This document shows, one piece after another, positions 25,375 through 33,840 of a DNA stretch of 64,000 nucleotides; positions within the stretch are counted from its first letter, which is position 1, and each line of letters begins with the position of its first letter. The position numbers and the translations under genes are program-made. The DNA lies in NCBI GenBank assembly GCA_035943995.1, contig DASZBS010000104.1, forward strand, positions 1 to 64,000, written 5' to 3'. Under the pieces are notes generated by a model. That model was not told the origin of the DNA. It searched no databases and saw nothing but the letters and a program-made list of their open reading frames with translations. The DNA comes from Vulcanimicrobium sp035943995. GTDB lineage: Bacteria; Vulcanimicrobiota; Vulcanimicrobiia; Vulcanimicrobiales; Vulcanimicrobiaceae.

Positions 25375-25536
25375 TGGCGCTACCTTCGGCGTGCTGGGTT
25401 CGGCACCCCCAAAACGGCGTCGACAGGCCATTTGCAACGCGCGTCATCAACTTGCAGGGCGCTCACCGATGCCGGTTCGGTGTAGGCTTGCGTCAACAAA
25501 TCGCCGGCCGCTCGCAACGGTCATCAGGAGCCCGCC

Positions 25537-25602
25537 ATGACAGTTCTGATCGTTACGCTCTCGCTCGCAGCGGCGCACCTGCTCCGCGCGATTCCGATCT
25601 AG
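25537..25602 (+). CDS. 21-residue hydrophobic micropeptide
   Basis: An ATG preceded by CAGGAG begins M-T-V-L-I-V-T-L-S-L-A-A-A-H-L-L-R and stops after 21 residues. The peptide could be a single membrane helix with a basic residue near its end. Two tandem hairpins and a terminator follow directly, so this tiny gene may be a complete transcription unit. Confidence 0.45.
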   Translation: MTVLIVTLSLAAAHLLRAIPI

Positions 25603-25611
25603 GTCGAAAAA

Positions 25612-25639
25612 CCTAACAAACGTTAGGGCCGAACGGCCC
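25612..25639. promoter_or_regulatory. Two tandem hairpins after the micropeptide
   Basis: CCTAAC-AAAC-GTTAGG (25612-25627) is followed at once by GGGCC-GAAC-GGCCC (25626-25639). Both have tetraloops. They lie 9 bases after the micropeptide stop and could be alternative RNA folds, since they share two bases. Confidence 0.5.
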
Positions 25640-25663
25640 ACTACGTCGGTGATCTTCAAACCG

Positions 25664-25694
25664 AAAAGGGGGCCGCCATCAGCGGGTCCCTTTT
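25664..25694. terminator. Bidirectional rho-independent terminator
   Basis: AAAAGGG and CCCTTTT flank an inner CCGC/GCGG stem with a five-base loop. The A/T tails on both sides allow termination in both directions, serving the micropeptide unit and the minus-strand gene ending at 25748. Confidence 0.75.
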
Positions 25695-25747
25695 CTTCAT
25701 ATGGTGTCGTTCGAACGGCCGCTCGCCTTGGCCACTCAAACGCACGG

Positions 25748-26518
25748 TCAATGCTTTTCTTTGCTCGCTCTCTGCTCGCTGTTGAAAGCAGTCCATACCG
25801 ATTCCTCAACCGGTTGAAGGTTTTCGTATGAGGCCTCTTCTTCAGAAATGATCACGGCGGCCAAGAGGCGAGTTCTCAGCGTTGTAATCCAGTGCGTGAT
25901 CAAACCGTGTTCGTCCAAATCCAAGGTGATCGGGGCGATCACGTTCTTCCAGTATATGTGCCCGCGCCACACGGCAACCGCCTTACATATTCGTGACGTT
26001 GCCGGTTCGACCCAAAGGTCACGGAGATTGTAGATCAGCGGATCCCCGACGGGCTCGAGCTGCAGATGGATGGCCGAGGCGCAGCTTGGGAGATCTTCCG
26101 TGCCGGCGGTACGCACTTTGTAGTGGACGTACGTGACTCGCACGACCCCAATGGTCTTCAATGATTTGTCGGCTAGGTCGTCCAAGCCCGAGGATAACGT
26201 ATCCGAACTCGAGGCGGGCTTCGCCTTGACGGCATGTTCGAAGAAAAGGTCAGGGGCGATGTCGAAGGGGTTGACGCGGTGGTCGATCGGTTCGTCGACG
26301 TCGCGAGCGACGACGTTCTGATCGTTCGTTCGCTCAACGTGCTTGAGATGTTGAACGATGACGAGCTCATTACCCTCACGAATGGTCGTCCTTACACGCG
26401 TGTCGAATTGTACGTACGCCGGCGCGTGCATCGCATGCATCGCCGCCACCGCGCGCTTATAGATATCGACGGGAGCCATTTCGGGAGAAAGAGCTTGCGC
26501 GAAAATGACGGCTAGCAA
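25748..26518 (-). CDS. Hypothetical exported protein
   Basis: A 256-residue protein starting at a TTG. The first 18 residues form a short hydrophobic signal-like stretch. The body mixes strands and helices with a Tyr/Trp-containing centre (V-Y-W-K-N-V-I-A-P...L-D-L-D-E-H-G). GC content is lower than in the neighbours. I recognise no family. An ATG in another frame 27 bases upstream would also give a signal peptide if one base were removed, so the exact N-terminus is uncertain. Confidence 0.6.
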   Translation of the reverse strand: MLAVIFAQALSPEMAPVDIYKRAVAAMHAMHAPAYVQFDTRVRTTIREGNELVIVQHLKHVERTNDQNVVARDVDEPIDHRVNPFDIAPDLFFEHAVKAKPASSSDTLSSGLDDLADKSLKTIGVVRVTYVHYKVRTAGTEDLPSCASAIHLQLEPVGDPLIYNLRDLWVEPATSRICKAVAVWRGHIYWKNVIAPITLDLDEHGLITHWITTLRTRLLAAVIISEEEASYENLQPVEESVWTAFNSEQRASKEKH

Positions 26519-26681
26519 GAGGCCTGCCTTTCATCGCCGCGCTGCACGGCCCCTACGACACTGCCACGCTCGTTTCGACAAGCAGGTAACCGGGGGACGA
26601 ACGCGCGAGGGCGAAGGGGAACCAATCGAAAAGAGTCGGTAGTCTTAGTTGGATCAGTCACGCGAACGATCGGAGAAGAAT

Positions 26682-28904
26682 ATGCTGGAATCGGAACTCG
26701 ACAAGAACGGCGGTTGCCCGGTACCGCACGGTACACCGCAGGGCACCCACATGGACGCGGGGCTGATGACGAATCGAGACTGGTGGCCGAACCAGTTGAA
26801 CCTCAAGGTTCTCCACCAGAATTCTTCGCTGCTCGACCCGATGGGTCCGGCGTTTCGCTACGCTGATGCGTTCAAGAAACTCGATCTGGCCGCGCTGAAG
26901 AACGACATCTTCGCGCTGATGACGCGCTCGCAGGACTGGTGGCCCGCCGACTACGGTCATTACGGCCCGCTCTTCATTCGCATGGCCTGGCATAGTGCCG
27001 GCACCTATCGCATCTTCGACGGTCGCGGTGGCGCATCCAGCGGCACGCAGCGCTTCGCACCGCTCAACAGCTGGCCGGACAACGCGAACCTCGACAAGGC
27101 GCGCAGACTGCTCTGGCCGATCAAGCAGAAGTACGGCAGCGCGCTCTCGTGGGCCGACTTGATGGTGTTCGCCGGAAATTGCGCCATCGAGTCGATGGGG
27201 CTCACGCCGTTCGGCTTCGGCGGCGGACGCGAAGACGTGTGGGAGCCCGAAGAAGACATCAACTGGGGCGGTGAAAAGGAGTGGCTGGGCGACCAGCGCT
27301 ATTCCGGCGATCGCGAGCTGTCACCGCCGTTCGGGGCCGTGCAGATGGGCCTGATCTACGTGAACCCGGAAGGGCCGAACGGCAAGCCGGATCCGCTCGC
27401 GTCGGCGCGGGACATTCGCGAGACGTTCGCTCGCATGGCGATGGACGACGAGGAAACGGTCGCGCTCATCGCGGGCGGGCATACGTTCGGCAAAGTCCAT
27501 GGCGCCGCCGATCCCAAGCAGCACGTCGGCCCGGAACCCGAGGGTGCGCCGATCGAAGAGCAGGGTTTGGGCTGGAAAAACAGCTTCGGCAACGGCAACG
27601 GCGACGCGACGATCACCAGCGGGCTCGAAGGCGCGTGGACGACGGCGCCGGCGACGTGGGACAACAACTACTTCGACAACCTCTTCAATTTCGAGTGGGA
27701 GCTCACGAAGAGCCCCGCCGGCGCGTCGCAGTGGAAACCGAAGGATTCTGCCGCCGACGGTACGGTGCCCGACGCGCACGATCCGTCGAAGCGCCACGCG
27801 CCGATGATGCTCACGACCGATCTGGCCCTGCGCATGGACCCGCAGTACGGGCCGATCTCGAAACGGTTCCACGAGAACCCGGGCGAGTTCGCGGACGCGT
27901 TCGCCCGAGCGTGGTACAAGCTGACGCATCGCGACATGGGGCCGCGTTCGCGCTACCTCGGCGCGCTGGTGCCGGCGGAAGAGCTGCTGTGGCAAGACCC
28001 GGTCCCCGACGCGACGGGCGCACCGATCGACGACGCCGACATCGCGGCGCTCAAAGGCAAGATTCTCGCGTCCGGACTGCCGGTTTCGCAACTGGTCGCG
28101 ACGGCGTGGGCGTCTGCCGCGACCTTCCGCAACTCCGACAAGCGCGGCGGCGCGAACGGGGCGCGCCTGCGGCTCGCACCGCAAAAAGACTGGGAGGTCA
28201 ACGAGCCCGCGCAGTTGACGACGGTACTCGGCGCGCTCGAGGGCGTACAGAAAGAATTCAACGGCGCGCAGAGCGGCGGAAAGCAGGTCTCCCTCGCCGA
28301 CCTGATCGTTCTCGGCGGCTGCGCCGCCGTCGAGCAAGCGGCGAAAACCGCGGGCCATGACGTGAAGGTCCCCTTCACGCCGGGCCGCACGGACGCATCG
28401 CAGGAACAGACCGACGTGCACGCGTTCGCGGTCCTCGAACCGCATGCGGACGGCTTCCGCAACTACCTAAAAGCAACGCCGTTGGGCGTTTCCGCCGAGG
28501 AGATGCTCGTCGATCGCGCGCAGCTCATGTCGCTGACCGCTCCCGAAATGACGGTTCTGTTCGGCGGTATGCGCGCGCTGAATGCAAACGTCGGGCACAC
28601 GAAGTACGGTGTTTTCACCGACCGCCCGGGGATGCTCAGCAACGACTTCTTCGTCAACCTCCTCGACATGGGCACGATCTGGACACGCACGTCGGAGGCG
28701 GAGGAGCTCTTCGAAGGGCGCGATCGCGCGACCGGCGCGGTGAAGTGGAGCGCCACCCGCGTCGACCTCATCTTCGGATCGAACTCTCAGCTCCGGGCGC
28801 TCGCAGAAGTCTATGCCGGTGACGACGCGCAGAACAAGTTCGTTCAGGACTTCGTCGCCGCATGGAACAAGGTGATGAACCTCGACCGATACGACCTGGC
28901 CTAA
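26682..28904 (+). CDS. katG: Catalase-peroxidase KatG
   Basis: A 740-residue bifunctional haem enzyme that destroys H2O2. The distal R100, W103 and H104 (R-M-A-W-H), the proximal H267 (A-G-G-H-T-F-G-K) and the W103-Y226-M252 set of the Met-Tyr-Trp crosslink are present at the expected spacing. The C-terminal duplicated peroxidase-like domain is complete. The ATG at 26682 follows GGAGAAG. The H2O2-forming oxidase-like gene lies 3 kb away; a link is only inference. Confidence 0.97.
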   Translation: MLESELDKNGGCPVPHGTPQGTHMDAGLMTNRDWWPNQLNLKVLHQNSSLLDPMGPAFRYADAFKKLDLAALKNDIFALMTRSQDWWPADYGHYGPLFIRMAWHSAGTYRIFDGRGGASSGTQRFAPLNSWPDNANLDKARRLLWPIKQKYGSALSWADLMVFAGNCAIESMGLTPFGFGGGREDVWEPEEDINWGGEKEWLGDQRYSGDRELSPPFGAVQMGLIYVNPEGPNGKPDPLASARDIRETFARMAMDDEETVALIAGGHTFGKVHGAADPKQHVGPEPEGAPIEEQGLGWKNSFGNGNGDATITSGLEGAWTTAPATWDNNYFDNLFNFEWELTKSPAGASQWKPKDSAADGTVPDAHDPSKRHAPMMLTTDLALRMDPQYGPISKRFHENPGEFADAFARAWYKLTHRDMGPRSRYLGALVPAEELLWQDPVPDATGAPIDDADIAALKGKILASGLPVSQLVATAWASAATFRNSDKRGGANGARLRLAPQKDWEVNEPAQLTTVLGALEGVQKEFNGAQSGGKQVSLADLIVLGGCAAVEQAAKTAGHDVKVPFTPGRTDASQEQTDVHAFAVLEPHADGFRNYLKATPLGVSAEEMLVDRAQLMSLTAPEMTVLFGGMRALNANVGHTKYGVFTDRPGMLSNDFFVNLLDMGTIWTRTSEAEELFEGRDRATGAVKWSATRVDLIFGSNSQLRALAEVYAGDDAQNKFVQDFVAAWNKVMNLDRYDLA

Positions 28905-28924
28905 CCTCGAGAAACGGCGTTCGG

Positions 28925-29968
28925 GTGAGAAGGCTGCTGACGTTCCTTGCTTTCGCGGTGGGCTTTACCGTGTGTACCGGCATTGCCGGTTCGGCCGGCG
29001 ATAGCGAGCTTGCGCCGTATGTCCACCCGCAGCAATTGGTCGACGTGGGCGGACACAAGATCAATATCTATTGCACGGGTCACGGATCGCCGTCCGTGAT
29101 CCTCGACGCCGGTGGGGGCCAGACGATGCTCACCTGGAGCAAAGTCCAACCGGCGATCGCCAAGTTCACGCGCGTGTGCTCGTACGATCGTGCGAGCATG
29201 GGCTTCAGCGGCGACGGGCCGCTTCCGCGCGATGCAAATGCAATCGTTACCGACCTGCACACCACCCTGCAGCGTGCGCACATCGCACCACCGTACGTTC
29301 TCGTGGGACACTCCAGCGGGGGCTTGTATGCCCTGCTGTACGCAAACCGGTATCTGCACGACGTGGCCGGGATGGTGCTCGTCGATCCGTCGTTTCCAAA
29401 TGAGGCGCAGGCGTATTATGCCGTATCGCCTTCGATGAAGCGGATGAATGCGGCGGAAGTCAACGACTACAAGTTCTGCTATCAGGCCGCCGTGCACGGC
29501 AAGCTCAACATCAACCGCGGCTCCAAAGCATACGCGATGTGCGGTTTTCCCCCAAATGCGGCGGCCGAGTTGAAAGCCAATTGCGCAAGAAAGGATTCGC
29601 CGTCGTGCAAGCTAGCGCAATTGATTTTTACGCGGCCGCTTCGCCCGGCGCTCTGGTTGGCACTTGATTCCGAGGACAAGGCCTATGGCGCTACGGATTC
29701 CGCCGAGGTTCTCAAAGCGCAGCGCGGGTACGGCGCGATGCCGCTCACCGTCCTGACCGCGGCGGATGAAATGAGCGGTTCGCCGTTTCCACCGGCGGAA
29801 AACCGTGCGATCCAACGCGCCTCGAACGCGGGGCACATTCGTCTTGCACGTTTGTCGTCGGCCGGCGTGCATTCTGTCGTCCCCCACGCGGGGCACTTCA
29901 TCCAAATCGATCAACCTGCAGTGGTCATTGCCGCAGTCGCCAAAGTGGTGAGCCAAGCAAGGCGCTGA
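28925..29968 (+). CDS. Secreted alpha/beta-fold hydrolase
   Basis: A 347-residue hydrolase with an N-terminal signal peptide starting at GTG 28925. The nucleophile elbow is G-H-S-S-G-G (Ser in V-G-H-S-S-G-G-L). The acid is probably the Asp in L-V-D-P-S, or a later Asp/Glu. The His is in V-V-P-H-A-G-H-F-I-Q. The N-terminal H-K-I-N-I-Y-C-T-G-x-G-S-P motif is common in this family. It starts 20 bases after katG and is likely co-transcribed. Substrate unknown. Confidence 0.85.
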   Translation: MRRLLTFLAFAVGFTVCTGIAGSAGDSELAPYVHPQQLVDVGGHKINIYCTGHGSPSVILDAGGGQTMLTWSKVQPAIAKFTRVCSYDRASMGFSGDGPLPRDANAIVTDLHTTLQRAHIAPPYVLVGHSSGGLYALLYANRYLHDVAGMVLVDPSFPNEAQAYYAVSPSMKRMNAAEVNDYKFCYQAAVHGKLNINRGSKAYAMCGFPPNAAAELKANCARKDSPSCKLAQLIFTRPLRPALWLALDSEDKAYGATDSAEVLKAQRGYGAMPLTVLTAADEMSGSPFPPAENRAIQRASNAGHIRLARLSSAGVHSVVPHAGHFIQIDQPAVVIAAVAKVVSQARR

Positions 29969-30019
29969 TGCCCTGGGCGGGCAACGGCAAACGCATTCGG
30001 CGCTTGGCCGGCGAAGCGA

Positions 30020-30436
30020 CTACGCTGCTTTGGCCACTTTGCGACGTTTGCCGGTCCTCCGAGGATCGGCTTTCTTCGGGGACAGCTTTTTCGCAGCGGC
30101 TCCGGTGACCGTAACGCGACCCACATTAGAACGAGATGTCGTTACCTGGATTTTGATATCCAGCCCAAGTTTGGTGGCAAACTCCATGAGCTTATCGCTC
30201 GAGAAGCCCTTTTTGGCGGTATCGCTCATCAAATTCGAAATCTTTGGCTGTGGAACGCCAATCCGACGCGCCGCTTCGCGCTGTGTGATCGCAAGCTTCG
30301 CGATACGAGAAAGAATCGCGGCTCGTAGATAGGCCTTGGCCTGCAGACCTTCTGCATCCTCGAGGCCCAAACCGTCAAAGGCGCTGGCGGTATGCTCCCA
30401 ACCTTCGTCCAGTAGCGCCAGGTATTTCTTATTCAT
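30020..30436 (-). CDS. HigA-like antitoxin with XRE helix-turn-helix
   Basis: A 138-residue protein. The centre (about residues 40-75) is a Cro/C1-type helix-turn-helix, I-T-Q-R-E-A-A-R-R-I-G-V-P-Q-P-K-I-S-N-L, as in HTH_37 antitoxins. The C-terminus is Lys/Arg-rich. It follows its toxin gene with an 8-base overlap, the toxin-first order of HigBA. It should neutralise the toxin and repress the operon at the palindrome near 30801-30818. Confidence 0.87.
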   Translation of the reverse strand: MNKKYLALLDEGWEHTASAFDGLGLEDAEGLQAKAYLRAAILSRIAKLAITQREAARRIGVPQPKISNLMSDTAKKGFSSDKLMEFATKLGLDIKIQVTTSRSNVGRVTVTGAAAKKLSPKKADPRRTGKRRKVAKAA

Positions 30437-30737
30437 GTAAAATCTCTTTGATACGCGTCAGTCGTGATTTGATACGATCGATTGTCGGCTGCGGCGTCGC
30501 AGTTCCACTCTTGCTTTTCTTGATGAATACATCGAGCACCGCAATCGGGCCATCGGAATCCACCGTTGGGTGATATGCCGCGCGGTACGTTACGTTGTCG
30601 CCTTCGACTACGACTTCGTAAACCTCGTGAAGCGGCTGCTTCATCCGCTTGGCGTGAGTATCGGTTTGACCCCATTGCGCCACCTCTATGCCACGGCCGA
30701 TGACGGCGAATTCGCTTGGGATACGTTCGTAGTTCAT
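30429..30737 (-). CDS. RelE/HigB-like toxin (phage Gp49-like)
   Basis: A 102-residue basic protein with the RelE-superfamily core: L-H-E-V-Y-E-V, V-T-Y-R-A-A-Y and I-A-V-L-D-V-F-I-K-K-S-K. This order fits Gp49/HigB-type toxins, which cut translated mRNA. GC is lower than the surroundings, consistent with acquisition. Transcription probably starts near 30792 from the promoter upstream. Confidence 0.85.
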   Translation of the reverse strand: MNYERIPSEFAVIGRGIEVAQWGQTDTHAKRMKQPLHEVYEVVVEGDNVTYRAAYHPTVDSDGPIAVLDVFIKKSKSGTATPQPTIDRIKSRLTRIKEILHE

Positions 30738-30798
30738 TCCGCGTGCCGGGCGCCCACATCACGTCACGCCTGGGCACGCCGCGCAACTTCGCTATTGC

Positions 30799-30827
30799 AC
30801 TATACCCATTTGGGTATATTTTGGCAA
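30799..30827 (-). promoter_or_regulatory. Promoter and operator of the toxin-antitoxin operon
   Basis: On the minus strand TTGCCA (30827-30822) and TATAGT (30804-30799) are 17 bases apart, a near-consensus housekeeping promoter. The spacer and -10 contain a perfect palindrome, TATACCCA-TT-TGGGTATA (30801-30818), placed to let the antitoxin block RNA polymerase. Confidence 0.82.
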
Positions 30828-30912
30828 GGGGTGCCGTGGCTCCTGCTTCGCAGCATTCGATGAACCAATTCGGAGAGGGTTACCCGCGCTGTCGAGGGTA
30901 GCCGCGAAGCCC

Positions 30913-31473
30913 ATGACCACGCTTGCGAACCGGCCGAATCCCGCACTCCTCATCGTCGACGTGCAGAACGCAGTCGTCGAGGGAGCTCACGAGCGCGACG
31001 CGTTCGTCGCGAACGTCCGCAGCCTCGTCGAGAAGGCCCGGGAGAACGACGTTCCCGTCGTCTGGATCCGGCACTCGGACGAACAGATCGTGCGCGGCAG
31101 CGACGGCTGGCGGATCATCGCCGAATTGACTCCCGGCGAAGCGGAGCCGCTCGTCGAGAAGAACTACGGTGATTCGTTCGAGGCGACCACGCTCGAAGCC
31201 GTACTATCCGACCTGGGGATCGGGCGGCTGTTCGTCGCCGGCGCTCAGACCGACATGTGCGTCCGCTCGACGCTCCACGGCGCGCTGGTTCGGGGGTACG
31301 ACGCGATCCTCGTAAGCGACGCCCACACGACGGAGGACCTGACGGCCTGGGGTGCTCCGCCGCCGGCTCAGGTCATCGCGCACACGAACCTCTACTGGAC
31401 CTCGCAGACGGCGCCGGGGCGCACGGCCGGGACGGTCCAAACCAAGGACATCAACTTCCGCGGCAACCGCTGA
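30913..31473 (+). CDS. Isochorismatase-family cysteine hydrolase
   Basis: A 186-residue protein with the family's catalytic Asp in L-L-I-V-D-V-Q-N, a Lys in E-K-N-Y-G-D-S-F, and the nucleophile Cys in A-G-A-Q-T-D-M-C-V-R. These fit nicotinamidase/isochorismatase-like enzymes that hydrolyse amides or vinyl ethers. The real substrate is not evident. Confidence 0.9.
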   Translation: MTTLANRPNPALLIVDVQNAVVEGAHERDAFVANVRSLVEKARENDVPVVWIRHSDEQIVRGSDGWRIIAELTPGEAEPLVEKNYGDSFEATTLEAVLSDLGIGRLFVAGAQTDMCVRSTLHGALVRGYDAILVSDAHTTEDLTAWGAPPPAQVIAHTNLYWTSQTAPGRTAGTVQTKDINFRGNR

Positions 31474-31634
31474 CGCGCCCGGGCTCGCGTTACGGCGGGG
31501 TTTGCGGATGCTATGGTAGAGACCATGAAGTTGTCTCGTTCGGGTGTTCGGCAGCGGCTTTCGTTACGGTGGGCGTACTGCCGGCGCCGCACGCATGCCA
31601 AGCGGCACGGCCTAGCGCGGTGAAATTCGCCGCG

Positions 31635-32381
31635 ATGGATAGAGCAGAGGCCGTCCTGCGCTATGTCGACGAGATCCCGTCGGACGTCTATGCCGCCTCG
31701 GGCATGGTGCGCATCGGACCCGAGCGCCGCGTCGCCGGTCGCGCGTTCTTTCCGGTTGGACGCGGGTACGCACCCGATGTTGCGTTCCCGCTCGGCGGCG
31801 TGATGCTGCTCGGCCAGGATTTCGGGAACGAGCAGAACCTCAACGACGTGGTTGCGGCCGGCGGGGAGACCGACGACGTGCCGACGTGGCGTGAGATCGG
31901 CAAGGCACTTTGCGAGGAGGCGATCCCGACCGAGGCGTGCTGGTTCACGAACTACGTGATGGGCGTACGCCGCGGACGCGCGTCGAACTGCAAGGGCCGT
32001 AGCCCAGGACTCCGCAATGGCGCATTACGGCGGGCGTGCGCCGAACTATTCGTGCATCAGCTGCGCGCGCAGCGTCCGTGTGCGCTGGTCGTGTTCGGGA
32101 CGTATCTGCCGAGCGCTTTGGCGGCCGACTTTCCCGCCGTCTTCCCTTCGTGGAAGGGGACTTCGTTCGCGCTGCGTGATGCGGACGACGCCGCCGTTGT
32201 CCGCGGTGCGACGATGGACGACGTCACGGTTCCGATCGTCGTGTCGATTCTTCATCCAAGCCTGCGCGGGCCGAACCTGATGCATCGGCGGTTCGACGGA
32301 TGCGGTGGCGCCGAAGCGGAGCGGGCGCTGTGGGCATTGGTGCGCGGCGTCGTGCGCGAACGCTGGATGGCGGCGACGTGA
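31635..32381 (+). CDS. Uracil-DNA-glycosylase-superfamily-like protein
   Basis: A 248-residue protein with a layout like the UDG superfamily: V-M-L-L-G-Q-D-F-G-N-E-Q-N near residue 55, C-W-F-T-N-Y-V-M-G-V near 97, V-V-F-G-T-Y-L-P near 155 and a late H-P-S-L-R-G-P-N. The order of motifs (active-site loop, strand, HPS loop) is right, but residues differ from canonical UDG, so it may be a relative without proven repair activity. Its stop overlaps the GTG of a broken downstream gene. Confidence 0.6.
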   Translation: MDRAEAVLRYVDEIPSDVYAASGMVRIGPERRVAGRAFFPVGRGYAPDVAFPLGGVMLLGQDFGNEQNLNDVVAAGGETDDVPTWREIGKALCEEAIPTEACWFTNYVMGVRRGRASNCKGRSPGLRNGALRRACAELFVHQLRAQRPCALVVFGTYLPSALAADFPAVFPSWKGTSFALRDADDAAVVRGATMDDVTVPIVVSILHPSLRGPNLMHRRFDGCGGAEAERALWALVRGVVRERWMAAT

Positions 32382-33055
32382 GCCTGCTCTGGGGGCGGAA
32401 CGCCGACGACGGTGTCATCCATGCCGAGGACGTCGAATACGACGAAGACCGAGGTGATACACACCCATCCGGATTCGTGTGCCCGTCGCTGCCGTGCGCG
32501 CGTTCGCTGACGTGGTACGAGCAGTTTCCGCGCTTCGGCAAAATGGTGCCGCGACATTTCCAATTGACGCGTTTGGCTCCGGGAAAGACGGCCACGCATT
32601 CTGAGGACGGTACCTGGTTAGCCCCGGACGCCCGCGGCGTGCCCCCACCATCCCCGGTTCGCCGGACGACGCTAGACGTTGCGCCACCGTCTCGCGTTAC
32701 GCAGGCCGCCCGCCGCGCGTCCGCCTGCCGAGGAGCTTATCGATCTCCCGGTATCGACGATTCGCGGGCGAGCGTCCTCGGGTGCGGGCGATTTCAAGAG
32801 CATTCGAACGTTGACCTCGGCGTCGGCGGTAGGCACGCGGCACGTCGAGATTCGCCGCGACGGGCGGGTCGACGAAGAGGTCGTCGTTTTCGGCGACCGT
32901 GTGATGTCGCATGGCGCAATTTCGTCTACGAACCGCACCGCTATGTCGACTTAGCGGAACGCGTCGCGCGCTTCGGCCATATTACGCATCTTCTCGCCCT
33001 CGTGGTGCGGCCCCGCGAAGTGAGCGAGCAGGACGGGATGTTTCGGCTCGCATGA
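32378..33055 (+). pseudogene. Frameshifted gene after the UDG-like gene
   Basis: A GTG overlapping the previous stop opens a protein-like frame (S-L-L-W-G-R-N-A-D-D-G-V-I) that is convincing to about 32615. Around 32720-32910 the convincing peptide (E-E-L-I-D-L-P-V-S-T-I...E-V-V-V-F-G-D-R-V-M) lies one frame over. From about 32915 to the stop at 33055 it returns to the first frame (W-R-N-F-V-Y-E-P-H-R-Y-V-D-L). Two compensating shifts indicate a decayed gene or local sequence errors. Function unknown. Confidence 0.6.
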
Positions 33056-33368
33056 AAAAGCCGTCACGCTCCGCGGCCTTCACGAGGAACTCTTGCTTCG
33101 ACGCAGCCACTTCCTCGATCAATGCCCCGAGCGCGTCGCCAAGCCGATCCAGCTGTTGCGGATCGTGCTGATCCACGCTGACGATATAACGGCGGAATTG
33201 CGCTCGGCGCGCTCCGTCGGATCCACCAGGGTCCTCGCCCAGACGAATATCCACGCCTTCAAACGCCCGATCGATCTGACGAATAGGAATCGACGCTGAC
33301 GCGTCCTCGAACACCCCAAGCGTCCGCCGGCTGAAGATTTTCGGCACGCTGCCGCTCGCGGTAACCAT
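32982..33368 (-). CDS. Short paralogue of the N-terminal domain of the 47 kb glyoxalase fusion
   Basis: A 128-residue protein. Residues about 10-105 match the first 100 residues of the protein at 46527-47288, with shared blocks L-G-V-F-E-D-A-S-A-S-I-P, Q-F-R-R-Y, L-G-A-L-I, E-V-A, S-K-Q-E-F-L-V and A-A-E-R-D-G-F. The C-terminal glyoxalase domain is absent. Its end overlaps the broken gene on the other strand. It may be a truncated copy or a stand-alone version of a helical module. Confidence 0.6.
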   Translation of the reverse strand: MVTASGSVPKIFSRRTLGVFEDASASIPIRQIDRAFEGVDIRLGEDPGGSDGARRAQFRRYIVSVDQHDPQQLDRLGDALGALIEEVAASKQEFLVKAAERDGFFMRAETSRPARSLRGAAPRGREDA

Positions 33369-33386
33369 CGGCCGGGCCGGTACTCC

Positions 33387-33786
33387 CTATTTCGTGCGAT
33401 CGGCAGGGGGCGGCAACAGATAGCTCATCACACCACGCAGAAAATCACCGACCGGAATCCCGGTTTCGCGCATGACGTATATCGTCACTCCCATTGCGCC
33501 CGACGCATATTCCGCCTTCATGATCCGCTCGACGACGGTTCCGTCCGGGCACGTGATCGGTGGAGATACGACGACCGGCTCCGCTCACGTCGTCCGCTTT
33601 GAGGCTGACGGAGCGACCCTCTTCAGATGCCATCGTGACGCAAAGGTCATCGCGTGATACCGTAACCGCAGCTCGGCCGGAATACGGGTCTTTTGCCACA
33701 GCGTCGGAAATTTTCTTTGCCGATTCATAGAGACGTTCCAACACCGTCGCCAGCTGACGGCGCCTCTCGTGCCATGGTGTATCCAT
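33387..33786 (-). pseudogene. Frameshifted hypothetical gene
   Basis: From ATG 33786 a sensible frame runs to about 33590 (M-D-T-P-W-H-E-R-R-R-Q-L through V-S-L-K-A-D-D-V). From there the sensible peptide continues in the +1 frame (P-V-V-V-S-P-P-I-T-C-P-D-G to M-S-Y-L-L-P-P-P) and stops at 33387. In the second frame a TGA lies immediately before the junction. The joined product would be about 132 residues. It is a frameshift mutation, a sequence error or, less likely, a programmed shift. Confidence 0.6.
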
Positions 33787-33840
33787 GGGCTCGTTTTTGG
33801 CCTACACGGGCCGATCTTTCCAGGCGCTCGGCTGCAATCG

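Noticed and set aside
25748..26545. A frameshifted signal peptide for the hypothetical exported protein
   Set aside because: An ATG in another frame would give a better leader, but a TTG with an upstream AAAGGCAGG sequence explains the gene without a shift. Kept only as a start-site doubt.
26649..26681. A TTG start for katG 33 bases upstream
   Set aside because: The ATG at 26682 has a good Shine-Dalgarno, and the extra residues are not family-like.
27321..28445. A 374-codon minus-strand frame inside katG
   Set aside because: katG is complete and unmistakable; the opposite frame has no protein character.
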